NCBI GenBank assembly: GCA_965601485.1
Contig: OZ271846.1
Span: 558,001-622,000, forward strand
Source of the DNA: Methylotenera_A aquatica
Lineage (GTDB): Bacteria; Pseudomonadota; Gammaproteobacteria; Burkholderiales; Methylophilaceae
Direction of reading: 5' to 3'
DNA length: 64,000 nucleotides
Positions 52,863 to 62,827 of the stretch are shown here, piece by piece. The notes beneath the pieces are model-generated. The model had not been told where the DNA came from and searched no databases. It saw only the letters and a program-made list of their open reading frames with translations. Positions within the stretch are counted from its first letter, which is position 1. Every line of letters starts with the position of its first letter. A program made the position numbers and the translations under genes.

Positions 52863-54788
52863 TTAGTCTTTCTTCACATCTTCAAACTCAGCGTCTACCA
52901 CTTCGGCATCTACCGTTTTTTCACCTTCTGGGCTAGGTTGCGCGTTGGACGCATTGGCTTTTGCTTGCTCTTCTGCATACACTTTTTCACCCAATTTTTG
53001 TGATGCTTCCATCAAGGAATTGGTTTTTGCTTCAATGGTGTCTTTATCGTCTGATTGCAGCACATCTTCTACATCTTTCAATGCGGTTTCAATGGCAGTT
53101 TTTTCAGCTTCATCTAACTTATCACCATGCTCAGTCAATGATTTTTTCACGGAGTGAACCATACCATCGGCTGCATTGCGTGCATCAACCAATTCGCGGT
53201 ATTTCTTATCTTCATCCGCATATTTAATCGCATCATCTTCCATTTGCTGAATTTCAGCTTCAGACAAACCAGAGTTTGCTTTAATGGTAATTTTATTTTC
53301 TTTACCAGTGGTTTTATCTTTAGCAGAAACGTGCAATATGCCGTTGGCGTCAATATCAAAAGTCACTTCAATTTGCGGCATGCCACGTGGTGCTGGTGGA
53401 ATGTCTGACAAGTTAAATTGGCCTAGCGATTTATTAGCAGAAGCCATTTCACGCTCACCTTGCAACACTTGAATCGTTACAGCATTTTGGTTGTCATCAG
53501 CGGTTGAAAACGTTTGGGATGCCTTAGTTGGAATTGTCGTATTTTTCTTGATAACCTTAGTCATCACGCCGCCCAATGTTTCAATGCCTAAACTTAATGG
53601 AGTTACGTCTAATAACAATACGTCTTTAACATCACCTTTCAATACGCCGCCTTGGATAGCAGCCCCTACGGCTACAGCTTCATCAGGGTTGACGTCTTTA
53701 CGTGGCTCTTTGCCAAAGATCTCTTTCACTTTTTCTTGCACTTTAGGCATACGGCTTTGCCCACCAACTAAAATCACGTCGGTAATATCGTCAATTGAAA
53801 CGCCAGCGTCTTTAATCGCAGTGCGGCAAGGTGCCATTGTACGTTCAATTAAGTCCTCAACTAAAGACTCTAATTTAGCGCGTGTAATTTTCACTACTAA
53901 GTGTTTCGGGCCTGTCGCATCGGCTGTAATGTACGGCAAATTCACTTCCGTTTGAGTAGCACCAGAAAGCTCGATTTTTGCTTTTTCAGCCGCTTCTTTC
54001 AAACGTTGTTTGGCTAATAAATCATTACGTAAATCTAAGCCGTTATTATCTTTTTTGAACTCATCTGCCAAAAAGTCGATTAAACGGTTGTCAAAGTCCT
54101 CACCACCCAAGAACGTATCGCCGTTGGTTGAAAGCACTTCAAATTGATGTTCGCCATCAATGCTAGAGATTTCAATAATTGAAACGTCAAACGTACCGCC
54201 GCCCAAGTCATAAACCGCAATCTTGCGGTCGCCTTCTTGCTTATCTAAACCAAACGCTAATGCAGCAGCTGTTGGCTCATTAATAATACGTTTAACATCT
54301 AAACCCGCAATACGGCCCGCATCTTTAGTGGCTTGGCGCTGAGAATCATTAAAGTAAGCAGGAACAGTAATTACCGCCTCAGTCACTTCTTCGCCTAGAT
54401 AGTCTTCCGCTGTTTTTTTCATTTTGCGTAACACTTCAGCCGAAATTTGTGGTGGCGCCATTTTTACGCCGCGCACTTCTACCCATGCATCGCCATTTTC
54501 ATTTTTAGCAATGGTGTATGGCATTAACTTAATGTCTTTTTGCACTTCTTTTTCGTCAAAACGGCGACCGATTAAACGTTTAACCGCATACAGCGTATTT
54601 TTGGGGTTGGTAACCGCTTGGCGTTTAGCTGGTGCGCCCGTTAAAATTTCACCATCTTCTTGGTAGGCGATGATTGACGGTGTTGTGCGCGCTCCTTCAG
54701 CGTTTTCAATTACGCGTGGTTTGCCACCTTCCATCACAGCGACGCAAGAATTTGTTGTACCTAAATCAATACCAATAATTTTGCCCAT
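52863..54788 (-). CDS. dnaK: chaperone DnaK
   Basis: A 641-residue Hsp70 with ATPase domain IIGIDLGTTNSCVAV, the DLGGGTFDVSI loop and VGGQSRMPKVQ, the linker VLLLDVTPLSLGIET, and a substrate-binding domain ending in an acidic tail (EDVKKD). The ATG at 54788 gives the standard N-terminus MGKIIGIDLG; a longer frame adds eight residues and is unlikely. A possible second sigma-32 promoter lies upstream. Confidence 0.97.
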   Translation of the reverse strand: MGKIIGIDLGTTNSCVAVMEGGKPRVIENAEGARTTPSIIAYQEDGEILTGAPAKRQAVTNPKNTLYAVKRLIGRRFDEKEVQKDIKLMPYTIAKNENGDAWVEVRGVKMAPPQISAEVLRKMKKTAEDYLGEEVTEAVITVPAYFNDSQRQATKDAGRIAGLDVKRIINEPTAAALAFGLDKQEGDRKIAVYDLGGGTFDVSIIEISSIDGEHQFEVLSTNGDTFLGGEDFDNRLIDFLADEFKKDNNGLDLRNDLLAKQRLKEAAEKAKIELSGATQTEVNLPYITADATGPKHLVVKITRAKLESLVEDLIERTMAPCRTAIKDAGVSIDDITDVILVGGQSRMPKVQEKVKEIFGKEPRKDVNPDEAVAVGAAIQGGVLKGDVKDVLLLDVTPLSLGIETLGGVMTKVIKKNTTIPTKASQTFSTADDNQNAVTIQVLQGEREMASANKSLGQFNLSDIPPAPRGMPQIEVTFDIDANGILHVSAKDKTTGKENKITIKANSGLSEAEIQQMEDDAIKYADEDKKYRELVDARNAADGMVHSVKKSLTEHGDKLDEAEKTAIETALKDVEDVLQSDDKDTIEAKTNSLMEASQKLGEKVYAEEQAKANASNAQPSPEGEKTVDAEVVDAEFEDVKKD

Positions 54789-54870
54789 GTTACTTAATCC
54801 TTTTTCTTTCAATGTGTCTAATTTAATTTAACAACTAAATTTGCTTATTTTAAAACCTTCATGCATCTTA

Positions 54871-54896
54871 TGTTGGGTGGTTTTTTCACTTTTCAA
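54871..54896 (-). promoter_or_regulatory. weak sigma-32-like promoter before dnaK
   Basis: On the minus strand TTGAAA (54896-54891), 13 bases, then CCCAACA (54877-54871). It resembles CTTGAAA-N-CCCCAT but is imperfect at both boxes. Confidence 0.3.
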
Positions 54897-54943
54897 TAGC
54901 CATAAAAACTTGTGGCTGTCGAATTAAATTTTTATCTAGATGC

Positions 54944-55489
54944 TTACTTAGCAACCATCACTAAAGCAGGGCGCAATACCCGTTCATTCAATATGTAGCC
55001 TTTTTGCAGAACGCTAGTCACTGTGTTGGGTTCGCCGCTGTTTTCTAGCATTGAAATCGCCTGATGTTTATTGGGGTCGAATTTCTCACCCAAAGGGTTA
55101 ACTTCTACAATATTGAATTTTTCGAACACGGAAGCCAATTGTTTGATGGTGATTTGAATACCGTCTTTGTAGCTTTGCACATCAGTCGCTTCGATTAGTA
55201 CCGCAGCGTCTAGGCTGTCTTTTACCGCCAGCAATTCACCACTGAATTTTTCTAACGCAAATTTACGCGCTTTATCAATATCATCATTGGCTCGGCGACG
55301 GATATTTTCACCCTCAGCTTTTACATACAAAACACTAGCTTTGGCTTCTGCTAACTCAACTTCTAAGGCAGCAATTATTGCCTCTGCGGTTAGCGCATCT
55401 GTCGCAGCTTGAGTTGTCGGTGTATATTCTGCAGTCTGGTTTTCAGTAAACTGGGTTTCTTCAGGTCTATTTTCTTCATTCTCGTGCAT
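54944..55489 (-). CDS. grpE: nucleotide exchange factor GrpE
   Basis: A 181-residue DnaK co-chaperone: disordered N-terminus, long coiled coil (about 40-95, including ENIRRRANDDIDKARKFALEKF), then the beta-wing with NPLGEKFDPNKHQAISM. First gene of the chaperone operon, behind a strong sigma-32-type promoter. hrcA, often upstream, is absent here. Confidence 0.95.
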   Translation of the reverse strand: MHENEENRPEETQFTENQTAEYTPTTQAATDALTAEAIIAALEVELAEAKASVLYVKAEGENIRRRANDDIDKARKFALEKFSGELLAVKDSLDAAVLIEATDVQSYKDGIQITIKQLASVFEKFNIVEVNPLGEKFDPNKHQAISMLENSGEPNTVTSVLQKGYILNERVLRPALVMVAK

Positions 55490-55538
55490 CTTTTTTTCCT
55501 ATTTATCTTTGTTAAATCTTAATAACACGTTTTAAGAA

Positions 55539-55566
55539 AGGTGGGGATGCAGAAACGCTTTTCAAG
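55539..55566 (-). promoter_or_regulatory. sigma-32 heat-shock promoter of grpE
   Basis: On the minus strand CTTGAAA (55566-55560), a 13-bp spacer, then CCCCACCT (55546-55539). This matches the RpoH consensus CTTGAAA-N11-16-CCCCATNT except at two -10 positions. It lies about 50 bases before the grpE start. Confidence 0.8.
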
Positions 55567-55721
55567 AGTCAACTTTAACATTAATGTAAAAGCATTCTAA
55601 GCTACCAAGAAAAAAGATTCTCTGAAAAGCTCATGGATATTTGCTTGTAGGGGTGGGGCAGAAATGAAATGGATTTTGAATTAAGAATAGCTTAAATATC
55701 ATGCAAAATTTAAAGCGTTTT

Positions 55722-56597
55722 TTAAGTGCTTGGTGGTGCTTGATTGCGAACCTTGTAGCGATCGTAACTCCACAAATATTGGTTTGGGCACTGGGATATT
55801 GTGTGTGCGATTTCTGCATTTAGTAATGCAGGGCTATCGATACCACCTGCATCAATGGGGCGAATATGGATGTGATAGCCGCGACCCCAGTTTAAGCGTT
55901 CGCCGAAAGCCATATACACTTGCGCACCAGATTTTTGAGCGAGTTTTGATGCAAGTGTCATAGTGTAAGCGAGGCGACCAAAAAACGGTGCCCATTCGCC
56001 TTCTCCAGTCAGTGGGGCTTGATCTGGCAAAATACCGATTGCTTCACCTCGTTTTAGCGCTTGCAACAATTTTTTTACGCCTTGCGCGTTGGCTGGCGCC
56101 AGAGTGATTTGTCCGCGCTCTCGGCCGCTGCAGATTAGAGGCAATAACCAAGCTTGACGCGGTGGGCGGTAAAGCACGGTCATTGGTTGTTTTGATCCAT
56201 AAAAAAGTGAAGTGATTTCAAAACAGCCCAAATGCGGCGTTAAAAAAATAATGCCTTTTTTAGCCTGTAAGGCGATTTCTACATGCTCCCAACCATCTAC
56301 TTTTTTTACCATTTTCAGCACATCGGTTTGCGATTTAAACCAAATGGCGAAGGTTTCAAATACGCTTTTGCTGTTTTCTATCGCGCTTTTTAAAATAGTT
56401 TTGTTGAATGCAGTCTGGCTAATTAAGTGACTTTGCTTTAAGTTTCGGGTGGCGTGTTGGCGTAAATCGCTATTAAAAATATAGTTAAAAAAGCCAATAA
56501 AAACACCAATAACGTGAACGATAGGTAAGGGTAAGTGCCCTAGCAATTTTAAGCTGGAGACAAGGACTTTAGTTAAAAATGATTTTACTTTATACAT
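55722..56597 (-). CDS. lipid A biosynthesis acyltransferase (LpxL/LpxM family)
   Basis: A 291-residue inner-membrane acyltransferase that adds a secondary acyl chain to lipid A. One N-terminal TM (about 12-35), catalytic HxxxxE in TPHLGCFEI, and GILPDQAP, PFFGR and YLWSYDRYK are typical. The ATG at 56597 overlaps waaC by eight bases; an upstream in-frame start exists. It is the last gene of the heptosyltransferase operon. Confidence 0.9.
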   Translation of the reverse strand: MYKVKSFLTKVLVSSLKLLGHLPLPIVHVIGVFIGFFNYIFNSDLRQHATRNLKQSHLISQTAFNKTILKSAIENSKSVFETFAIWFKSQTDVLKMVKKVDGWEHVEIALQAKKGIIFLTPHLGCFEITSLFYGSKQPMTVLYRPPRQAWLLPLICSGRERGQITLAPANAQGVKKLLQALKRGEAIGILPDQAPLTGEGEWAPFFGRLAYTMTLASKLAQKSGAQVYMAFGERLNWGRGYHIHIRPIDAGGIDSPALLNAEIAHTISQCPNQYLWSYDRYKVRNQAPPST

Positions 56598-57567
56598 TGG
56601 TAAAAACACCAAAAGCATTGAGCTGCGCTAATACTTCAATTGGTGAAGGCTGCAAATTTTTACCACCTAAATTGACGCAAGCCAGTTTGCCTGCCACAAC
56701 GCCTGTAAGCGCTGGATCGGTGTCAGTATAAATAGCCACTACGTGTTTGTTAAGTGCTGCAGCTAAGTGTGATAATCCAGTATCCACACCAACAGCAGCG
56801 ACTGATTGGCTAATGATGTTGGCAAGTGCCCTAATACTTAGCTTAGGTAACACAACAGCGTTATCTGACTTACTAGCAATAAGTAGCGCGCGCTGATGTT
56901 CAGCCTCACTCGCCCAAGGTAATACTAGTTGAATGTTTTGAGCGGCTAATTGATTAACAAGGCTGAGCCAGTGCTCTGTTAGCCATAACTTACTATTGCG
57001 GCTAGTGCCGTGCAACGCAATGATAAATGGGTGTCTCAAGCTGATTGACGCCTCAAGTTTCGACGCTGCTTGAATGCCGTAATCTGGCATGGAAATTGGT
57101 GGCGTAAAACCCAAACTAAGTGCGGCAAGAGTGCGGTTTCTAAGCACCGCATGTTGTTGGTAAGAAATGTTAAATTTGTGCTGATAAAAACAACTTGCCA
57201 GACCCTCGCGTGCCGATTTTTTATCATAACCACATTTATTTTGGCTGTTGGACAAATAGCTCAAAAGAGCGCTCTTTAGCAAGCCTTGCGCGTCAATCAC
57301 AATATCATATTGCTGGGATTGAAGTTGCTCCTTGAAAGCGTTGAACTCCTGCCATGTTTTCTGAGTAAACAATGATTTACGCCAACGTCGAATGGCTACT
57401 TTAATGACTTGATTTATAGCAGCATGCATGGCTGGAATTTCAGCAAAGCTTTCTTCTACCACCCAATCAATTAGAGCGCTTGAGTATTGTTTTTTAATAT
57501 CTGCAATGACAGGTAAACAGTGAATAACATCACCCAAAGATGAAGTTTTAATGATTAGGATGCGCAT
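56590..57567 (-). CDS. waaC: heptosyltransferase I WaaC
   Basis: A 325-residue GT9 glycosyltransferase that adds the first heptose to Kdo2-lipid A. The N-terminal ILIIKTSSLGDVIHCLPVI carries the catalytic Asp region, and GVDTGLSHLAAAL is the sugar-nucleotide motif of the family. The ATG at 57567 lies just after the previous gene's TGA. It overlaps the acyltransferase gene, so the operon order is GT9-waaC-acyltransferase. Confidence 0.92.
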   Translation of the reverse strand: MRILIIKTSSLGDVIHCLPVIADIKKQYSSALIDWVVEESFAEIPAMHAAINQVIKVAIRRWRKSLFTQKTWQEFNAFKEQLQSQQYDIVIDAQGLLKSALLSYLSNSQNKCGYDKKSAREGLASCFYQHKFNISYQQHAVLRNRTLAALSLGFTPPISMPDYGIQAASKLEASISLRHPFIIALHGTSRNSKLWLTEHWLSLVNQLAAQNIQLVLPWASEAEHQRALLIASKSDNAVVLPKLSIRALANIISQSVAAVGVDTGLSHLAAALNKHVVAIYTDTDPALTGVVAGKLACVNLGGKNLQPSPIEVLAQLNAFGVFTNV

Positions 57568-57569
57568 GA

Positions 57570-58661
57570 TCAAACCAATGCCTTGATGACCTCAATGACG
57601 CGGCTTGCGGGTAGTTCATCCAAGCATTTGCTGTGGCTATTAATGTGGCGATCGCAACCCTCTAGGTGGCAAGGCACGCAGTCACCCAAGCCCTGCAGCA
57701 AGGCAACGTTCTTAACGTGTTGAGTCGCACCTATCATTTTCCATGGGCTTTCTATTTGCTTATAAGCTTTTGGCCAAGGCCCCCATTTAACAGGGTTGCT
57801 AGGGCCAAACAGCGCAACCGTTGGTGCGCCCATGGCAGCGGCCAAGTGTGTTGCAACAGTATCTGGTCCCACATAAACATGCGTTTTATGGAGCAGATAA
57901 GACAACTGTGCAAAATTAAGTTGCCCTGCCAAGTTAAGTGTAGAGGCGGGTAATGTGACGAATAAATCTTGAATATAACTCATCTCGCCCGCGTCATTAG
58001 AGCCTGTGAGTATCACGCGGATATTGTGCGAATTGAGCCATGTCGCTAAATTTTGCCAAGCGGCTTTAGACCACATTTTATAAGCAAACTTAGGGTAAGT
58101 GTGCAGCACGGCATAAGCTTGATGAGCAGAACTTGTATGCGATTGCAAAAGTGCATCCACCTTGTGTTGATCCGCTTTTGTCCAATGCACATCCACATTG
58201 AATTGCGGCGCCAAACCTAGCAAACTTGATAGTTTAAGCCCCATACTGATGGTGTGAGTATTGGTGTTATCAAACGCAACCCATTTGTTGAGTAAAAACT
58301 TCTTCCAACCCTGATTCTGCTTATCTTCTAGCAAGCCTATGCGCTGCTTGCCCGCCAGCCAAGCGTAAAGCGTGGCGCGGTCGCTAGGCAAGGCTGAAAT
58401 CGCCAAATCATAACGGTTCCACAAGCCAAGTATCCATTTAAACGCTGCCCCTTTGGAGGCGTGATTCGGCAAGCTAATCACTTGATGAATATCTGCATGG
58501 TTAGACAAAATATCGCGCGTATTTTCAAATACCAACACATCAATATTTGCCTGCGGCCAAGCGGTTTTAAGGGTGTGAATAAGTGGCGTTGTCAGTAACA
58601 CATCACCAATGCGGCGGGTAATGATGACCAAAATTTTGTGAGGCAGTTTTTGATTAAACAT
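57570..58661 (-). CDS. GT9 heptosyltransferase (WaaQ/WaaF-like)
   Basis: A 363-residue GT9 enzyme with RRIGDVLLTTPLIHTLK at the N-terminus and VGPDTVATHLAAAMGAPTVALFGPSNP near 270-300. The C-terminal GLGDCVPCHLEGCDRH cluster is typical of WaaQ-like heptosyltransferase III. It should extend the lipopolysaccharide inner core. WaaF is the alternative. First gene of its operon. Confidence 0.85.
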   Translation of the reverse strand: MFNQKLPHKILVIITRRIGDVLLTTPLIHTLKTAWPQANIDVLVFENTRDILSNHADIHQVISLPNHASKGAAFKWILGLWNRYDLAISALPSDRATLYAWLAGKQRIGLLEDKQNQGWKKFLLNKWVAFDNTNTHTISMGLKLSSLLGLAPQFNVDVHWTKADQHKVDALLQSHTSSAHQAYAVLHTYPKFAYKMWSKAAWQNLATWLNSHNIRVILTGSNDAGEMSYIQDLFVTLPASTLNLAGQLNFAQLSYLLHKTHVYVGPDTVATHLAAAMGAPTVALFGPSNPVKWGPWPKAYKQIESPWKMIGATQHVKNVALLQGLGDCVPCHLEGCDRHINSHSKCLDELPASRVIEVIKALV

Positions 58662-58774
58662 GGCGGCTTACGCTGCAATGGCTGAGTTGAGAGTGAGTCC
58701 CATATTGCGTATACTGGCTGATGAAAATTGAATTATAACTTGCTATTGAGTTGCGATACACATGAAAGCCGTAA

Positions 58775-59728
58775 ATGCCCAAACTTTACCCTAAGCTTTA
58801 CATAGACGAATTTGTTGGAATTACGAATCGTTTTGAAACATTACCGCTTGCATTTGCACTTCAAAAAGCCCATGGACATTCAATTACCTTAAATTGGCAT
58901 GAGTTAGATAGCTTTAGCGTAAATGGCACGCAAACTGGCAATATTGGCTTTTGGCAAAAGCTGGGCGCAGAGCGCGTGCGAGATTGCGATGCACAAAAGT
59001 TCAACGATTTAAAAGGCCGCAATTTAGTTTTGCGCTCGCTCGATGGCCCATCAGACTTGCTGGACTCAATTTATTTGGAGGTTGCGCATAAAATTCGATT
59101 AAAACCGCATTTATCCGCCGCCATTCAAGCGAGTTTTACGCCGTATCTGAAGCGTCCGATGGTGGGCGTGCATGTGCGTCATGGCGATTATCACTTAGAA
59201 AATCCAGACCTTTATGTAGTTAAGGGTGTAGAGTGGCCTGCGATTCCCGTATGGTGGTATGAAAAAGTGATGGCTAACATAGTCGCCAAACAGCCTGACG
59301 TGTGCTTTTTGCTATCGAGCACTGGCGACCCGAATAGTTACCCCACTTTACGCAAAAATTTTGATGTGTTTACCGTGGATGCGCCATCGCCTTATGCCTA
59401 CAAAGGTACTGACCATCAATCTGCAGTCAACCCTGTGGCAGACCTATTCGCACTGGCGTGTACGCCAGTGATGTTAGCGACGCCAATTTCTGGTTACTCA
59501 CATTGGGCGGCCAATGTGTTGGGTGCGGCGACTACTTGTATTGTGCCGCTTGAAGGTGCAACCACTGATAATTTACTGTGCGGGCGGGTAGATTTGTATG
59601 GCAAACGTTTGTCCGTATGGCGCAATGCGGGGCGCGAAGGCAGCGACACCCAAATGTTAGATGCGGATTTAAGTGCGATTGATTTTAACAAGCCTGCGCA
59701 ATTAGACTGGCTGGATTTTAAAGCGTAA
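58775..59728 (+). CDS. fucosyltransferase-like GT-B protein
   Basis: A 317-residue protein with VGVHVRHGDY near residues 130-139, the HxRxGDY donor-binding motif of alpha-1,2/1,6-fucosyltransferases (GT11/NodZ fold). Near 225-250 it has DLFALACTPVMLATPISGYSHWAANVLG, matching the DLxxLxxC...S-x-x-SxWAA pattern of the same fold. No signal peptide. It points the opposite way to its neighbours inside the lipopolysaccharide locus, suggesting separate acquisition. Donor and acceptor are unknown. Confidence 0.7.
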   Translation: MPKLYPKLYIDEFVGITNRFETLPLAFALQKAHGHSITLNWHELDSFSVNGTQTGNIGFWQKLGAERVRDCDAQKFNDLKGRNLVLRSLDGPSDLLDSIYLEVAHKIRLKPHLSAAIQASFTPYLKRPMVGVHVRHGDYHLENPDLYVVKGVEWPAIPVWWYEKVMANIVAKQPDVCFLLSSTGDPNSYPTLRKNFDVFTVDAPSPYAYKGTDHQSAVNPVADLFALACTPVMLATPISGYSHWAANVLGAATTCIVPLEGATTDNLLCGRVDLYGKRLSVWRNAGREGSDTQMLDADLSAIDFNKPAQLDWLDFKA

Positions 59729-59828
59729 CCGCGCTATTTTTAGCTGAAATTATTGTTTTAGAGCCTGCCTGCAGACCTCGTCCCTAATGGTTCGCAGAGC
59801 ATCTGTTTTTAGGTTTGATAATTTGAAT

Positions 59829-60575
59829 TTATTGGCTATTTTGCCTTAAAAAAGCCAGTTTTAAATAGCGGTAATAAGTGGTTTCTGCATTTGAAACTGC
59901 CAATACAAACCCCATTTTGCCATCTAAAAAACCAAGACGCAAAAAGTAAGTTCGTATAAACGCCCAAACGCCATGAGCAACCGCACTGCCAAGCGAAGAA
60001 GATCTGCCGCGTGCAAGTGACATTAAAGCGCCATCCGTAGAATATCGATTCACTTTATCTAATACTTCTTCTAAATTCACATAGCTGATGTGCAATATTG
60101 CATTTTTTAAAGTGGCACATACATGAGTTGTGACTAAGCGCTCGTGCACTAAATCGTCGCTAAATCGCGCATGGTCGCGTTTAAATAAGCGCGTGACGTA
60201 ATCGGGCGACCAGCCAGAATGCTGCATAAACTGCCCGCAATAACTCGAGCTGCGCGGCATGCGATAGCTCATATCGACATTTTCTGCTATCACACGCTTG
60301 ATTTCCATCTGCAGCTCAGTGCTAATGCGCTCGTCGGCATCTAGAGAAAGCACCCAAGGCTGCGTAGCCAGCGCCAGCGCACGATTCTTTTGCGCACCAA
60401 AGCCGGGCCAGTCTTGAGTTGTCGTGACGTTAGCGCCAAACTGTTTGCAGATATTGACTGTATCGTCTGAGCTGCCAGAATCCACTACAATAATCTCATC
60501 CGCCCAAGCAGCCGAATGCAAGCAATCGGCAATCGCATGCGCTTCATTTTTAGTGATGATGATGACAGATAGCAT
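59829..60575 (-). CDS. GT2 glycosyltransferase, WaaE/KdtX-like
   Basis: A 248-residue family 2 glycosyltransferase: SVIIITKNEAHAIADCL, VVDSGSSDDTV, SLDADERIS (DxD), and C-terminal KMGFVLAVSNAETTYYRYLK, all typical of WaaE-type inner-core glucosyltransferases. It directly follows the waaL-like gene (two-base gap) and is co-transcribed with it. Confidence 0.87.
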   Translation of the reverse strand: MLSVIIITKNEAHAIADCLHSAAWADEIIVVDSGSSDDTVNICKQFGANVTTTQDWPGFGAQKNRALALATQPWVLSLDADERISTELQMEIKRVIAENVDMSYRMPRSSSYCGQFMQHSGWSPDYVTRLFKRDHARFSDDLVHERLVTTHVCATLKNAILHISYVNLEEVLDKVNRYSTDGALMSLARGRSSSLGSAVAHGVWAFIRTYFLRLGFLDGKMGFVLAVSNAETTYYRYLKLAFLRQNSQ

Positions 60576-60577
60576 GC

Positions 60578-61810
60578 TTACATTGATCGCTCACGAGACG
60601 GTAGCCCTGCAAAAAGTAAGCCCAAAAACCAGCCAAAAAATAGTCCTTCGGCATGGTCCAACAATAAAGAGTTAAACAAGCAACCCACAGCAATGGTAAT
60701 GATAACGCCGTGTGCAAGGAGGGTGTCTGTATGATTGACTAGCCTTTTTGCCTGTTGCCGTGCAAGCGCTAATAATGCGATAAATGCGGCAAGCCCCAAA
60801 GCGCCACCTTGCGCCCAAAATAGCAAGTATTGGTTATGAGGATTGCTGGATGGGGCAACCGCGGTACCTGCAATTTCTTTTGCATAAGCGGCTTCAAAAC
60901 CACCAGTGCCCACACCAAATAAGCAGTGTTTGTGAATAATTTTAATGGTATTGCTGTAGTAATCTAAGCGTGTACCAATCGATGAAGACTGATTATTGCC
61001 TTGCATCGGCTGCCAAGATTTGGCTTCATGCAGAGATAAATTGACGCGAGATTGTATTTGAGGCGAGCTGACATAAGTAGACACAGAGGCCAATAAAATA
61101 AGGCCTAAGCCCCACATAATAGATTGTTTAGGTAAGATGCTGAGTATCAAATAAATAGCCAAAGCAAATATCACTAGATAACCAGTTCTGCCCTGCGTCA
61201 TCAGTAACACATTGCAAGCCGCTAACACGCTGGCACTTACAAACAGCCAACGCGTTTTGCCAGCACTTTGCATCGCGTAAACAGCAAACATAAAAGCTGC
61301 AAAACTCATGAAAATAGAATGTGTAATATGCAGCTTAAATACCACAGGGTTATCTGGCATCCGAGTGGCGAATAGGCTAGTGCCTTGAAATACGCCTAGC
61401 CAAATGAGGTATGACAGCACTAAAGTGAATAGCATAGCCGCCATAAAGCTGTATTTAGCGTAAGTTTGAAGTATTTGTTGTTTGAATATTGGGATTAACA
61501 ACACAATCAAAATTAACTCATCATATTTTTTGAGCACTTTAAAGCTGTTTTTTAATGGAGCCTGACCAAAAAAACAGGCAATGAATAAGATTAAGAATAG
61601 CGCGAGCGACGCCTTGGCAATAGGGTTATTGGTTATGTAGTCGATGTATTGCTTATTCCAGCCTATCAACGCAAAAAATAAGATGAATATCAGTAAAACA
61701 CTATCTAAACCAGTCGATATTGGCATAGAAAATCCCAAAAGAATTCCACAAGCAACTGCTATTTTTTGTGAGTAAAATGATATGGTTTGAATGAGGGATT
61801 GGCTAATCAT
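60578..61810 (-). CDS. O-antigen ligase-like membrane protein (WaaL/Wzy_C)
   Basis: A 410-residue protein with about 11 membrane segments and a large periplasmic loop containing GVGTGGFEAAY and SSNPHNQYLLFWAQGG, the Wzy_C signature with its conserved His. It would attach O-polymer to the lipid A core. The ATG at 61810 is chosen; TTG at 61828 would add six residues. Confidence 0.82.
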   Translation of the reverse strand: MISQSLIQTISFYSQKIAVACGILLGFSMPISTGLDSVLLIFILFFALIGWNKQYIDYITNNPIAKASLALFLILFIACFFGQAPLKNSFKVLKKYDELILIVLLIPIFKQQILQTYAKYSFMAAMLFTLVLSYLIWLGVFQGTSLFATRMPDNPVVFKLHITHSIFMSFAAFMFAVYAMQSAGKTRWLFVSASVLAACNVLLMTQGRTGYLVIFALAIYLILSILPKQSIMWGLGLILLASVSTYVSSPQIQSRVNLSLHEAKSWQPMQGNNQSSSIGTRLDYYSNTIKIIHKHCLFGVGTGGFEAAYAKEIAGTAVAPSSNPHNQYLLFWAQGGALGLAAFIALLALARQQAKRLVNHTDTLLAHGVIITIAVGCLFNSLLLDHAEGLFFGWFLGLLFAGLPSRERSM

Positions 61811-61831
61811 TATAATAAGTATCTTCAAGCG

Positions 61832-62827
61832 TTACAATTTTAAATGTTGCTTGATTATCAAAGTCCTAAGATTTGTTTTAGTAAGTTTTTGCGGTTCTTT
61901 AAACCAAATTTTAACATGCCTTAGAGTTTGGAAATAAGATCTTTCGCTTGATTTCAGTTTACTTAATCTTTTGTAAAGCAATAGGTGCAGTATTATTGCT
62001 CGCCATAGCCCATGGTGATTGTTAGCACCTTTAAAAAACATTCACTTAGATAAATCTAAGTTTAAAAATTGCTTGGCTAAAGTTCGGCGCTGAGTATGGT
62101 TTATAATTTTTGCGCATTCAGCCTAAAAAGTGCCCACCTTCTATATTTGCTTGTTTTAAAAACACTTTCTTTAATGTTGGGTTGTTGGCTTGATTTTGAG
62201 TGGTTTTGACGAGTTCTGAGATGGCCCTAATGTAGCTTGCCCGATGACAGACGACTTTCTCAGAAGGGTTGGCTGTGATAGATAAGGTGTTGCGCCGACA
62301 ACCTTAAAGCGGAGTTTTGACAAAGCCAATTGGTTTTGCAGAAATTGCAACTTGCAGCGTCCAAATGATATCTTGATGTACGATATGTTCCGTAAATCTT
62401 GCTTTAATATACTCCAAGTAGTCTTTGCGGATGAGTTGTAACTAAAAAAAATGCTGCCACTCCTGCATTTTAACACTGCGCGTAATCCACTCTGAACTAC
62501 TTTCAATTACTCCTAAAGCTTGTCGACTTAAAATAGAGCGAAAATACTAGCCTCATTTGGCTGATTGGACAAATAAAATCCATTGCCAATAACCATGTCT
62601 AGTGAGGCATATTCAGCAAGTGAAAACCAAGTTTTAAGCGCATCTGGCGCAAGCCAATCGTCACTATCGGCAAAGGCAATATCGCCCATTAGCATATTTC
62701 AGCCCATCATTTATGGCTATAATTTCAATTGATGTAAGGGTTTGCTTAATTAAGGAGTCCAGCAAGGTTGGTAGATAAGAAGCTACGTTAAATATGGGTG
62801 CGATGATGCTAATGTCTATTTTTCTCA
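61832..62827 (-). pseudogene. ruined GT2 glycosyltransferase
   Basis: Read from the ATG at 62827: ISIIAPIFNVASYLPTLLDSL, then EIIAINDG, the N-terminus of a GT2. The frame then loses a segment and resumes as FADSDDWLAPDALKTWF (DxD motif), followed by stops. HIVHQDIIWTLQVAISAK and RRNTLSITANPSEKVV appear in other frames further on. The last piece, HHGLWRAIILHLLLYKRL, reaches 61832. At least four frame lesions and one deletion are needed to explain it. The order of pieces follows an intact GT2 of about 330 residues. Confidence 0.8.

Noticed and set aside
62171..62506. 111-codon minus-strand frame
   Set aside because: It is one frame through the broken GT2 gene. The true GT2 motifs lie in the other frames.
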